Assembly: GCA_963748925.1 (NCBI GenBank)
Contig: CAVVKG010000008.1
Coordinates: 1 to 64,000, forward strand
Reading direction: 5' to 3'
DNA: 64,000 bases
DNA from: Cryomorpha sp963748925
GTDB lineage: Bacteria > Bacteroidota > Bacteroidia > Flavobacteriales_D > Cryomorphaceae
The notes under the pieces are model-generated. The model had not been told where the DNA came from. It made no database searches and saw nothing but the letters and a program-made list of their open reading frames with translations. This document shows, piece after piece, positions 54,501 to 63,394 of the stretch. Each line of letters starts with the position of its first letter. Positions within the stretch are counted from its first letter, which is position 1. Made by a program: the position numbers and the translations under genes.

Positions 54501-55410
54501 TCAAAAAGCCCTTGCAGCTATAGATTATAGCATCGTAAATCCAAGTCGCTGGACAACGGACGATCATATCAACGATATGATTAAGAAGTTGATTCACAAC
54601 TACAATATCAAGTTCAACGATTATGCAGGATTGCATAAGCGTCAAAAGTTCCAAATTACAATTGGTGATGAACTACCAAGCGGAATTTTGAAACTTGCCA
54701 AAGTTTATATCGCTAAAAAGCGGAAGCTGAAAGTTGGTGATAAAATGGCTGGACGCCACGGTAATAAAGGTATCGTAGCACGAATAGTACGTCAGGAAGA
54801 TATGCCATATCTTGATGATGGAACTCCGGTAGATATTGTATTGAACCCACTGGGTGTACCATCGCGTATGAACCTTGGGCAGATTTACGAAACTGTTCTT
54901 GGATGGGCAGGAGAGAAACTTGGACTTAAGTTTTCAACCCCAATCTTTGACGGTGCATCACCAGCACAAATCGATGAATACTCTGATAAAGCAGGTATTC
55001 CAAGATATGGTGTTACACAGCTTAGAGATGGTGGAACGGGAGAGCTGTTTGACCAACCGGCTACAGTAGGCGTTATTTATATGCTTAAACTGGCGCACAT
55101 GGTTGATGACAAGATGCACGCACGTTCTATCGGACCATACTCACTTATTACGCAGCAACCGCTTGGTGGTAAAGCCCAGTTTGGAGGTCAGCGTTTTGGA
55201 GAGATGGAGGTTTGGGCCCTTGAAGCATTTGGTGCAGCCAATATTCTTCGCGAGGTACTTACGGTTAAATCTGATGATGTAATCGGTCGTGCCAAAGCAT
55301 ATGAAGCTATTGTAAAGGGTGAAAATATGCCTGAGCCTGGTATTCCAGAGTCTTTCAATGTACTCCTCCACGAGTTGGGTGGTTTAGGACTTAATGTTAC
55401 ACTCGACTAA
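51598..55410 (+). CDS. rpoB: DNA-directed RNA polymerase subunit beta
   Basis: This is the catalytic beta subunit, 1270 residues, typical for Bacteroidota. It has ERISFASSRHLIDYPDFLEVQLKSF-type N-terminus, GSFVINGAERVIVSQLHRSPG near 133 and the rifampicin region with FGTNQLSQFMDQTNPLAEVTHKRR near 468. HGNKG is at about 1057 and the C-terminal clamp QPLGGKAQFGGQRFGEMEVW near 1185. The start is TTG at 51598: a TAA lies seven codons upstream and no ATG occurs until residue 129. One copy of the dispersed CGCGAAAGCG motif is at 54300. Confidence 0.97.
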   Translation: MATLTKSNERISFASSRHLIDYPDFLEVQLKSFREFFQLETNPEDREHEGLYKVFSENFPITDTRNQFVLEFLDYFIDPPRYSIQECVERGLTHAVPLKAKLKLYCTDPEHEDFETIVQDVYLGTIPYMTPRGSFVINGAERVIVSQLHRSPGVFFGQSRHANGTKLYSARVIPFKGSWIEFATDINAVMYAYIDRKKKLPVTTLLRAIGFESDKDILEIFDLADEVKVTKTGAKKLLGRKLAARVLKSWIEDFVDEDTGEVVSIERNEVIIDRETIIEDEHVEQILESGAKTVILHKENANSADFSIIYNTLQKDTSNSEKEAVEHIYRQLRNAEPPDMETARGVIDKLFFSETRYDLGEVGRFRINKKLGLDTGYEERTLTREDIIMIIKYLIDLINSNTDVDDIDHLSNRRVRTVGEQLHNQFGVGLARMARTIRERMNVRDNEVFTPTDLINAKTLSSVINSFFGTNQLSQFMDQTNPLAEVTHKRRMSALGPGGLSRERAGFEVRDVHYTHYGRLCTIETPEGPNIGLISSLCVFAKINRLGFIETPYRTVKDGMVNLTDTPIFLSAEEEDQKMIAQANAQVSEKGKLDSDQVKARKEGDFPVVTPTDIDLIDVAPNQIASIAASLIPFLEHDDANRALMGSNMMRQAVPLLRPQAPIVGTGLEPLVARDSRVLITAEGEGTVEYVDAKKIVITYKRNEEEQLVSFDGDTKEYSLIKFQKTNQGTSMNLRPIVSKGDRVTPGQVLSEGYATENGELAIGRNLKVAFMPWKGYNFEDAIVISEDVVREDIFTSIHIDEYILEVRDTKRGQEELTPDIPNVSEEATKDLDENGMIRVGADIKEGDILIGKITPKGETDPSPEEKLLRAIFGDKAGDVKDASLKASPSLRGVVIDKKLFAKAVKTSKSKTEEKSKVEVLDKAFDKDKAELKNKLIEKLAKLVTGKTSQGVFNNFKEEQIKKGVKFTQKALAAIDYSIVNPSRWTTDDHINDMIKKLIHNYNIKFNDYAGLHKRQKFQITIGDELPSGILKLAKVYIAKKRKLKVGDKMAGRHGNKGIVARIVRQEDMPYLDDGTPVDIVLNPLGVPSRMNLGQIYETVLGWAGEKLGLKFSTPIFDGASPAQIDEYSDKAGIPRYGVTQLRDGGTGELFDQPATVGVIYMLKLAHMVDDKMHARSIGPYSLITQQPLGGKAQFGGQRFGEMEVWALEAFGAANILREVLTVKSDDVIGRAKAYEAIVKGENMPEPGIPESFNVLLHELGGLGLNVTLD

Positions 55411-55452
55411 GAGTGGTTTATAGAGTTTATTTCAATTTAAAGGACAATACTG

Positions 55453-58400
55453 ATGGCCTTAAAAAAGGATAGTAGAGTAAATTCAAATTTCAATAACATC
55501 ACCATAAGTTTATCATCTCCAGAAGAGATTTTGAACAGAAGTTTCGGTGAGGTTTTGAAGCCAGAAACGATTAATTACCGAACATACAAGCCAGAGCGTG
55601 ATGGCCTTTTCTGCGAGCGCATATTCGGTCCTGTAAAGGATTTTGAATGTCACTGTGGGAAATACAAGCGTATCCGTTACAAGGGTATTGTATGCGACAG
55701 ATGTGGTGTAGAAGTTACTGAAAAGAAAGTACGTCGTGAGCGCATGGGGCATATTAGCCTTGTTGTTCCGGTTGCTCATATTTGGTACTTCAAGTCGCTT
55801 CCAAATAAAATAGGATACCTTTTAGGATTGCCTACTAAAAAGCTAGATCAAATTATTTACTACGAAAGATATGTAGTAATTAATGCAGGTCCTGCTGTAA
55901 ATATTGAAGGCGAGCAACTAAATCGTATGGATTTCCTTACGGAAGAAGAATACATTGATATTCTTGAAACACTTCCAAAAGAGAATCAATATCTTGATGA
56001 AGCTGATCCAAACAAGTTTGTAGCGAAAATGGGTGCTGATGCACTTCACGATTTGCTTAAAACTACTCAGCTTGATGAGCTTTCTTACGACTTGCGTCAC
56101 AAAGCAGATACGGAGACTTCACAACAACGTAAGAACGAAGCGCTTAAGCGTCTTCAGGTTGTTGAAGCTTTCCGCGAAGCGAATACACGTATAGAGAATA
56201 AGCCAGAGTGGATGATTATTAAAGTTGTGCCGGTTATTCCGCCAGAGCTTCGTCCGCTTGTGCCTCTTGATGGTGGTAGGTTTGCAACATCAGATTTGAA
56301 CGACCTTTACCGAAGAGTAATAATTAGAAACAACCGCTTGAAGCGATTGATTGAGATTAAAGCTCCTGAAGTAATTTTGAGAAACGAGAAGCGTATGCTT
56401 CAAGAATCTGTTGATTCACTCTTTGACAACTCGCGTAAATCGAGTGCGGTTAAAACTGAGTCAAACAGACCATTGAAATCCCTTTCAGATAGCTTGAAAG
56501 GTAAGCAAGGTCGTTTCCGTCAAAACCTTCTGGGTAAACGTGTTGACTATTCAGCTCGTTCGGTAATTGTTGTAGGGCCAAGCTTGAAATTGCACGAATG
56601 TGGAATTCCAAAAGACATGGCTGCTGAGCTTTACAAGCCGTTTATTATCCGTAAGATGATAGAACGCGGAATTGTGAAGACAGTAAAATCTGCAAAGAAA
56701 ATTGTTGACCGCAAAGAACCAGTGGTTTGGGATATATTGGAGAACGTATTGAAAGGACATCCTGTTCTTCTAAACCGTGCCCCAACACTTCACAGACTGG
56801 GTATTCAGGCGTTTCAACCAAAATTGATTGAAGGTAAAGCAATTCAACTTCACCCATTGGTATGTACAGCATTCAACGCCGACTTTGACGGTGACCAGAT
56901 GGCTGTTCACCTTCCACTGGGTAATGCTGCCATTTTGGAAGCACAAATGTTGATGCTTGCATCTCACAATATTCTTAACCCTGCTAACGGTGCTCCGATT
57001 GCAGTACCTTCTCAAGACATGGTTCTTGGTCTGTACTACATTACAAAAGGACGTAAGACTGAGGGTGACAATATTGTAAAAGGTGAAGGAAAATATTTCT
57101 ACAGCGCTGAAGAAGTTGAGATTGCATACAATGAAGGCCAGTTGGCACTTCACGCGCATATCAACTTCAAGTATATGAATGCTGATGGAGAAAAGGAGAT
57201 GATAGAAACTACCGCCGGTAGAGTTCTGTTCAATAACCTTGTTCCAAAAGAAGTAGGCTTTATCAATCAGATATTGACCAAAAAAGCACTTCGTGATATC
57301 ATCGGTACTGTAATTAAGGAAGTAGGGATGGCTCGCGCTGCTCAATTCCTTGATGATATTAAGGAGCTTGGATACTTTATGGCCTTTAAAGGAGGATTGT
57401 CATTCAACCTGAGTGATGTAATTATTCCACCAGAGAAGGAAAAACTAGTAGAGAAAGCGAAAGAAGAGGTAAGTGGCGTAATGGATAATTATGCGATGGG
57501 TCTGATTACAAACAATGAGCGATACAATCAAATCATTGACATCTGGACGCATACCAACTCTAAGCTTACAAATATCCTTATGGATAGGTTGAAAACTGAT
57601 AAACAAGGATTCAACTCTATTTACATGATGTTTGACTCTGGAGCACGTGGATCGAAAGAGCAGATTCGTCAGCTTTCAGGTATGCGTGGATTGATGGCTA
57701 AGCCTCAGAAATCTGGAGCTACAGGTGGTCAGGACATTATCGAAAATCCAATTCTTGCAAACTTTAAGGAAGGACTTTCTATTCTTGAATACTTCATCTC
57801 TACTCACGGTGCGCGTAAAGGTCTTGCCGATACGGCCCTTAAAACTGCCGATGCAGGTTATCTGACCAGACGACTTGTTGACGTAGCTCAGGATGTTGTA
57901 ATTCGTGGAGTTGACTGTGGAACACTTCGTGGTCTTATGGCAACTGCACTTAAGAAAAACGAAGAGGTTGTAGAAGGACTATACGAGCGAATTCTTGGTA
58001 GAACTTCAGTTCATGATATCTATCATCCAGAATCGGATGAGCTGTTGGTTGCTTCAGGAGATCAAATTTCTGAGGAAGTTGCAACAACTATAATAGATTC
58101 AGGAATTGATGAAGTAGAAATCAGATCGGTACTTACCTGTGAGGAAAAATCAGGGGTATGTGCTAAATGTTATGGTAGAAACCTCGCTACCGGTAGAATG
58201 GTAGAGCGTGGTGAAGCAGTTGGTGTTATTGCAGCTCAGAGTATTGGTGAGCCGGGTACACAGCTTACACTACGTACATTCCACGTTGGGGGTACTGCAT
58301 CAAACATTGCCGATGAATCTGAAATTCGCGCGAAAGCGGATGGTATACTCGAAATCGAAGAGTTGCGTACTGTTGAGCAGAAAGCCAAAGATGGCTCTGA

Positions 58401-59766
58401 TAAAGTAATCGTTGTAGGACGATCTGGTGAGATGAGACTTACGGAAAGTAAAACCGGAGTTGTAATCGCTACCAACAACATTCCTTACGGTGCTGAGCTA
58501 TTCGTTAAAGAAAGTCAGAAAGTTAAGAAAGGAGACCTTATTTGTAAATGGGATCCATACAACGCGGTAATTATTACTGAAGGTACTGGGGTTGTTCAAT
58601 TTGAAAACTTTGAAGATGGTATTACTTACCGTGAAGAGGTTGATGAGCAAACCGGATACCGTGAGAAGGTAATTACTGAGCGTCGTGATAAGAAGAAAAA
58701 TCCTACAATCAACATCGTTGATAAAAAATCGAAAGAGATTGTACGATCATATAACTTGCCTGTTGGAGCACACGTTAGTGTTCAGGAAGGCCTTGATGTT
58801 ACTGCAGGTTTTATTCTTGGTAAAATTCCACGTGTTGCCGGTAAGTCCGGAGATATCACAGGGGGTCTGCCACGAGTTACTGAGCTTTTCGAAGCGCGTA
58901 ACCCGTCAAACCCATCAGTTGTAAGTGAGATTGACGGAATTGTATCATACGGTAAAATCAAGCGTGGTAACCGCGAGATCATCGTAGAAAGCAAAACCGG
59001 AGAGACCAAGAAATATCTTGTATCACTGTCGAAACACATCCTTGTACAGGAAAATGACTTTGTAAGAGCAGGAGCGCCATTGTCTGATGGAGCAATAACT
59101 CCAAGCGATATATTGGCGATTGAAGGTCCTACAAAAGTTCAGGAATACCTTGTAAATGAAGTTCAGGAAGTTTACCGACTTCAAGGGGTTAAGATCAACG
59201 ATAAGCACTTTGAGATTATCGTACGACAGATGATGCGTAAAGTAGAAATCGAAGATCAGGGTGATAGCAAGTTTCTTGAGAAGCAAAGTATCGAAAAACT
59301 TGACTTCATGGAAGAGAACGACAGCCTTTACGGTAAGAAAGTAGTTGTAGAACCGGGCGACTCGCCTAATGTGAAAGCTGGTATGATTATTACAGCTCGT
59401 AAATTGCGCGATGAGAATTCGCAGTTGCGACGTAAGGATCAGAAACTAGTTGAAGCGAGAGACGCAGTTCCATCAACTTCGCGACCACTTCTACAGGGTA
59501 TCACAAGAGCATCGTTGCAGACTAAGTCATTTATCTCAGCCGCATCTTTCCAGGAAACGACGAAAGTGCTTAACGAAGCTGCAGTAAATGGTAAGCGCGA
59601 TCAGCTCCTCGGACTGAAAGAGAATGTAATTGTAGGACACCTTATTCCTGCAGGTACAGGATTGCGATCTTATCAAAAAACGATCGTAGGATCGAAAGAA
59701 GACTACGAGCGATTGACAAGCGCAAAAAAGACCGAGACTGAAGAAGAACTCGAACTGAAAAATTAA
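55453..59766 (+). CDS. rpoC: DNA-directed RNA polymerase subunit beta'
   Basis: The 1437-residue beta' subunit has the zinc-binding CHCGKYKRIRYKG-x-CDRCG region near 56-78. The active-site NADFDGDQMAVH has Asp477, Asp479 and Asp481 binding the catalytic Mg2+. A second Cys cluster is CEEKSGVCAKCYGR near 896, and bridge/trigger-loop regions around 780-960 are intact. It starts 42 bases after rpoB with ATG and is closed by a strong terminator. Confidence 0.98.
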   Translation: MALKKDSRVNSNFNNITISLSSPEEILNRSFGEVLKPETINYRTYKPERDGLFCERIFGPVKDFECHCGKYKRIRYKGIVCDRCGVEVTEKKVRRERMGHISLVVPVAHIWYFKSLPNKIGYLLGLPTKKLDQIIYYERYVVINAGPAVNIEGEQLNRMDFLTEEEYIDILETLPKENQYLDEADPNKFVAKMGADALHDLLKTTQLDELSYDLRHKADTETSQQRKNEALKRLQVVEAFREANTRIENKPEWMIIKVVPVIPPELRPLVPLDGGRFATSDLNDLYRRVIIRNNRLKRLIEIKAPEVILRNEKRMLQESVDSLFDNSRKSSAVKTESNRPLKSLSDSLKGKQGRFRQNLLGKRVDYSARSVIVVGPSLKLHECGIPKDMAAELYKPFIIRKMIERGIVKTVKSAKKIVDRKEPVVWDILENVLKGHPVLLNRAPTLHRLGIQAFQPKLIEGKAIQLHPLVCTAFNADFDGDQMAVHLPLGNAAILEAQMLMLASHNILNPANGAPIAVPSQDMVLGLYYITKGRKTEGDNIVKGEGKYFYSAEEVEIAYNEGQLALHAHINFKYMNADGEKEMIETTAGRVLFNNLVPKEVGFINQILTKKALRDIIGTVIKEVGMARAAQFLDDIKELGYFMAFKGGLSFNLSDVIIPPEKEKLVEKAKEEVSGVMDNYAMGLITNNERYNQIIDIWTHTNSKLTNILMDRLKTDKQGFNSIYMMFDSGARGSKEQIRQLSGMRGLMAKPQKSGATGGQDIIENPILANFKEGLSILEYFISTHGARKGLADTALKTADAGYLTRRLVDVAQDVVIRGVDCGTLRGLMATALKKNEEVVEGLYERILGRTSVHDIYHPESDELLVASGDQISEEVATTIIDSGIDEVEIRSVLTCEEKSGVCAKCYGRNLATGRMVERGEAVGVIAAQSIGEPGTQLTLRTFHVGGTASNIADESEIRAKADGILEIEELRTVEQKAKDGSDKVIVVGRSGEMRLTESKTGVVIATNNIPYGAELFVKESQKVKKGDLICKWDPYNAVIITEGTGVVQFENFEDGITYREEVDEQTGYREKVITERRDKKKNPTINIVDKKSKEIVRSYNLPVGAHVSVQEGLDVTAGFILGKIPRVAGKSGDITGGLPRVTELFEARNPSNPSVVSEIDGIVSYGKIKRGNREIIVESKTGETKKYLVSLSKHILVQENDFVRAGAPLSDGAITPSDILAIEGPTKVQEYLVNEVQEVYRLQGVKINDKHFEIIVRQMMRKVEIEDQGDSKFLEKQSIEKLDFMEENDSLYGKKVVVEPGDSPNVKAGMIITARKLRDENSQLRRKDQKLVEARDAVPSTSRPLLQGITRASLQTKSFISAASFQETTKVLNEAAVNGKRDQLLGLKENVIVGHLIPAGTGLRSYQKTIVGSKEDYERLTSAKKTETEEELELKN

Positions 59767-59779
59767 TTTAATAACACAA

Positions 59780-59811
59780 AAAGGTCTCCCAATCTGGGAG
59801 ACCTTTTTTTA
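59780..59811 (+). terminator. Terminator of the rpoBC superoperon
   Basis: A 12-bp stem (AAAGGTCTCCCA/TGGGAGACCTTT) with a 3-base loop is followed by T residues. It is the strongest terminator in the window. Confidence 0.92.
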
Positions 59812-59823
59812 TACCATAAGAAT

Positions 59824-60144
59824 ATGGCTGATCAGCAAAAAGATAAGAATCAACTCAATATTGAACTTAGCGAAGAAGTAGCAGATGGAATCTATTCTAA
59901 TTTGGCAGTGATCACGCACTCAAATGCTGAGTTTGTAATAGACTTTGTACGTGTAATGCCGGGAATGCCGAAGGCGAAAGTGAAATCGCGCATTTTGCTT
60001 ACACCACAGCATGCCAAGCGACTTATGCGAGCTCTGGCGGATAATATTGGGAAGTACGAAACGGCTCACGGCAAAATTTCTGATACAAAAGGCCCTGAAG
60101 GCGGAATTCCGATGGGCTTTAGCGGGCCGACGGCGCAGGCATAA
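59824..60144 (+). CDS. DUF3467 family protein
   Basis: The 106-residue soluble protein shows the DUF3467 pattern: ELSEEVADGIYSNLAVITHS, FVIDFVRVMPG and LTPQHAKRLMRALADNI. No function is established. It often sits next to rpoC in Bacteroidota, as here (58 bases after). The ATG begins just past the rpoC terminator, and its own hairpin terminator follows. Confidence 0.85.
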   Translation: MADQQKDKNQLNIELSEEVADGIYSNLAVITHSNAEFVIDFVRVMPGMPKAKVKSRILLTPQHAKRLMRALADNIGKYETAHGKISDTKGPEGGIPMGFSGPTAQA

Positions 60145-60169
60145 TCGTTACCCAAAATAATTTCAAATC

Positions 60170-60199
60170 GCCACAAGTTTAAATCCTTGTGGCTTTTTT
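60170..60199 (+). terminator. Terminator of the DUF3467 gene
   Basis: A perfect 8-bp stem (GCCACAAG/CTTGTGGC) is followed by six T. Confidence 0.85.
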
Positions 60200-60315
60200 G
60201 TTTTCTAACTAGGTGTATTTAATCTTTCATACTTATTAGAGCGTGTTATGTTCAATGCCAAACAGCAATCCAATTTCATTTTCAATAAGATGTGCAATTA
60301 ACCTTCATCTTTAGT

Positions 60316-60323
60316 TATACTTG
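60316..60323 (+). promoter_or_regulatory. Possible -7 element of the LamG/PNGase F-like gene
   Basis: TATACTTG differs from TAnnTTTG at one base and ends 23 bases before the ATG at 60347. Confidence 0.4.
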
Positions 60324-60346
60324 TAGCTTAAATTTGAAAAACCCAT

Positions 60347-62881
60347 TTGATGAAATCATTTTACTCTTTCACCACCATTCTTATTGCAGTAGCTTTTTCT
60401 TTAGCAGGGATAAATGTCAATGCCCAGTCCAATCAATATCTCCAGTTTGATGGAAATAACGATTACACTGAATTTCCGGCGGCGGCGCAGTATTTAACAG
60501 GTATGAATACCGTTTCAATGGCCGGTTGGTTTAAAACCGATGCCTTAACATATGGTCAGGGTATGATGAGTATTCGCGGAGGCGGAACAGGAGACGGGCA
60601 GATGTACATGATTCAGTTGAATAATGGTGTGATAGAATGTCGTGTGATAACCAGTACCGGCCTTCATGAATTTGTTGCTCCGGCAGGAACAGTTGTTGCA
60701 GGAGAGTGGCAGCATTATGCATGGGTTTTTAATCAAAATACACTTGAGCTATTTGTTGACGGGGTTTCAATCGGAACTTCCACAGCATCAGGGACTTTTC
60801 AAGGATCAACAAGACCATTTACCGTAGGGATTACGCTGCAGGCTGGTTTCAACTTTATTTATAAAGGTGGGGCTGATGAGGTTTCGCTATGGAGCAAAGC
60901 GCTTAGTGAAACTGAGGTTCAGGATATGATTGCCAATGAACTCGTAGGCGATGAAGAAGATCTTATTACGTATTACAAATTTAATCAGGGAACACCGGGT
61001 GGTGATAATCAAAGCATAAATGAGCTTATCTCGCAGGTAGGTACAGGCGAAAGAAATGCTGATCTTATTGGGTTTGCCCTTACAGGAAATGACTCTAACT
61101 TTTTAGGTGAACTTGAGTCGGGTTTTCAGGCCATCAGTTTTCCTCCTATTACAGATAAACTAATTACTCAGGAGCCATTTGAAATATCGGCGGAAGCCAA
61201 CTCAGGACTTCCTGTAGAATTTAGCATTGTATCTGGTCCTGCCACAATTGATGGAAATACCATTACACTTTCAGGTGATGAAGGTGAAGTAACGGTGATG
61301 GCGAGCCAGCCCGGAAACGATATTTTTGATCCGGCAACCGATGCATTTTCCACTTTTAGTGTGCTCGACCCGGAAACAACCCTTCCTGAAATCACCATTT
61401 TACATCCACTTGCCGGAGATGTTTATGTGCCAACATTACGTCCATTGCAACTTGCTGTAAAGAGTGTGATTGGTTATCCGGATCTTTTTGAAACGGGAAC
61501 TGTTACAGTAGGTATTGGCGATGAAGAAATAGTACTCGAAAGCTCTGGGAATGGTTTTTATACCGGATGGTGGACTCCTCTGGAATATGGAACCCAAACT
61601 ATGACCGTTACTTCTTCAAATAATTTTGGAAGTTCTGCGGAAGCGGAGGCCGAAATTAACGTAGTAGCCGAAATGGATGACCTCACGGTTAATGCCATGG
61701 ATGAGGCACACGTTTATATTGAAGTTCCAAGTGTAACCGTTGAAGCCGATTTGCCAAGTTATGTGGGTGCTTTCGATGAGATTATTGGAACGCTTACCAT
61801 TTCTTGCCCTCCCGGTGGATGCGATCCATGGGACAGAGTTTCTTCGGTAGAAGTTCAAGGGAAAGATGGCGAGTGGTATGAGATTATTCGCTACTTAACT
61901 CCTTATGGAGTGGCTTGTAATCACACAATCGATTTAACGGATTTTATGTCGTTTTTAAGCGGTAAAACAGCATTTAGAGTAAATCTCACCACTTTCGCAA
62001 ATGGGTTTGAATACACTCTCGACTTAGATTATAATGCCGGCGAGCCATCCAACCCTTATTCTCAAGTGCAAAAGCTCTGGTACCAAACTTACCAGTTTGG
62101 CGATTTAGCCAATTTGCAGCCGGCTGAGGAGCTTACCATGCAATATCCGGTAAATACTACCGCAGCCAAGATCAAGTTGGTTTCTACAGGCCATGGATGG
62201 GGTGTAGATGAAAATTCAGAAACTGAAAACACCAACAATGCAGCTGAGTTTAGTGAAAACACTCACAATATTTGGGTAGATGGGCAAGAGACTTTCGAAC
62301 AGCACAACTGGAATGATTGCAACCCGAATCCTGATAACTGCAGCCCTCAGTCTGGAACATGGCAATTTGACCGTGCGGGCTGGTGTCCGGGATCAATTGC
62401 GCAGTTTTTTGACTTCAACTTAAGCGATGTTTCTTCCGGTCAGGTTACCCTGGATTATGTATTTGACGAAAGCTATATCGATTATTGCCACCCCAACAAC
62501 CCCGACTGTATAAGCGGTGTAACTTGCGATAATTGCGATGGTGGTTTTAATCCGCATTTGATTGTAAGCTCTTACCTCATATCAAAAGGCTCAGCGCCAC
62601 TTGATGGTCCGGTAGGTATCAATGATATCGACAATTCATTTACAGCCTTTAATATCTATCCAAATCCTTCGACAGGGAAATTTAACATTGGGCTCGATGA
62701 CAATTTGAATAAGATTGATGTCGTGATTTACGATCAGACTGGTAGATCTGTGAAAAAGATTCAGCGGGGCTTTCCTGGTAGAAATGTAGAAGTTGATATG
62801 ACTGCTTTTGAATCGGGGATTTATATTGTTACGGTAACCACTGAGAAAGGAATCGGAAGTAAGGTTTTGGTTGTTATTTAA
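60347..62881 (+). CDS. Secreted LamG and PNGase F-like (N-glycanase) protein with T9SS domain
   Basis: The 844-residue protein has a signal peptide (hydrophobic residues about 8-24, then NAQ). A LamG/concanavalin-like domain lies at about 28-210 (MAGWFKTD, EWQHYAWVFN, ADEVSLWSKAL). Two Ig-like segments lie near 263-440. The region at about 441-755 resembles flavobacterial peptide:N-glycosidase F in both of its jelly-roll halves. GCDPWDR near 490 contains the equivalent of the catalytic Asp, followed by GEWYEIIRYLTPYG and DLTDFMSFLSGKT. GHGWG, an AEF-x-x-x-TH block and DRAGWCPG near 674 follow. A type A T9SS domain (NIYPNPSTGKF, FESGIYIVTV) ends it. It may remove N-glycans outside the cell; activity is inferred from motif likeness only. 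Confidence 0.8.
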   Translation: MMKSFYSFTTILIAVAFSLAGINVNAQSNQYLQFDGNNDYTEFPAAAQYLTGMNTVSMAGWFKTDALTYGQGMMSIRGGGTGDGQMYMIQLNNGVIECRVITSTGLHEFVAPAGTVVAGEWQHYAWVFNQNTLELFVDGVSIGTSTASGTFQGSTRPFTVGITLQAGFNFIYKGGADEVSLWSKALSETEVQDMIANELVGDEEDLITYYKFNQGTPGGDNQSINELISQVGTGERNADLIGFALTGNDSNFLGELESGFQAISFPPITDKLITQEPFEISAEANSGLPVEFSIVSGPATIDGNTITLSGDEGEVTVMASQPGNDIFDPATDAFSTFSVLDPETTLPEITILHPLAGDVYVPTLRPLQLAVKSVIGYPDLFETGTVTVGIGDEEIVLESSGNGFYTGWWTPLEYGTQTMTVTSSNNFGSSAEAEAEINVVAEMDDLTVNAMDEAHVYIEVPSVTVEADLPSYVGAFDEIIGTLTISCPPGGCDPWDRVSSVEVQGKDGEWYEIIRYLTPYGVACNHTIDLTDFMSFLSGKTAFRVNLTTFANGFEYTLDLDYNAGEPSNPYSQVQKLWYQTYQFGDLANLQPAEELTMQYPVNTTAAKIKLVSTGHGWGVDENSETENTNNAAEFSENTHNIWVDGQETFEQHNWNDCNPNPDNCSPQSGTWQFDRAGWCPGSIAQFFDFNLSDVSSGQVTLDYVFDESYIDYCHPNNPDCISGVTCDNCDGGFNPHLIVSSYLISKGSAPLDGPVGINDIDNSFTAFNIYPNPSTGKFNIGLDDNLNKIDVVIYDQTGRSVKKIQRGFPGRNVEVDMTAFESGIYIVTVTTEKGIGSKVLVVI

Positions 62882-62886
62882 TTAAC

Positions 62887-62942
62887 CGGCAATCGGCAAT
62901 AAGGAAATAGGCAACGTGCAATTGGCAACTTGCAATTGGCAG
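62887..62942. repeat. Degenerate GGCAAT/TGCAATTGGCA repeats
   Basis: CGGCAAT occurs twice in tandem and TGCAATTGGCA twice (62917-62927 and 62931-62941), with related GGCAAC units between them. It lies right after the stop codon of the PNGase F-like gene. Confidence 0.6.
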
Positions 62943-63070
62943 TACTTCGTGATAAAGCTGACGCTATTTAGTTGAAATTTAGGTTAGTCGGGCCGAATGG
63001 ATTTAGTTAACTGGTGATACATAATATACGATCAGTTGCTTAATACCTTTCAGGATACTTACCGCCCACG

Positions 63071-63263
63071 CTCGCGTCTCGCGAGGGTGGCTTCATCTTG
63101 CGTCTCGCAAGGCTTACTATAAACTAACTTTTAAGTAAGGAAAGAACTTGGGAATAAAGTAATATTATCCAAGCGAACCCGGCAGGATGCCGGAAAATAA
63201 GTCCCTCGCGAGACGCGAAGCGACAGCAGTAACACACTTTTCCTCACGCTCGCGTCTCGAGAG
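63071..63263. repeat. Four copies of a 15-bp palindromic repeat
   Basis: CTCGCGTCTCGCGAG lies at 63071-63085. A version with matched changes in both arms, CTTGCGTCTCGCAAG, is at 63097-63111. An inverted copy with one change is at 63205-63219, and a copy with one change is at 63249-63263. The 6-bp arms flank a TCT or AGA centre. Confidence 0.8.
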
Positions 63264-63394
63264 AGCCAAGCTGGGTGTAGCATCGCCAACAATCCCTTAT
63301 AGGTTCTATCTGCGTAGTTAATGTCGAGTAGGAAATGATTGTATCCTGACGAAATTTATCTAGCAGCTAAAGGCTTAAAGCTTGAGGCTCAAAA

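Larger units (their letters stand above)
62882..63394. other. Repeat-rich intergenic region
   Basis: This 513-base gap has no gene. It holds tandem GGCAA-type repeats near 62887-62942 and four copies of a 15-bp palindrome between 63071 and 63263. Confidence 0.75.
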
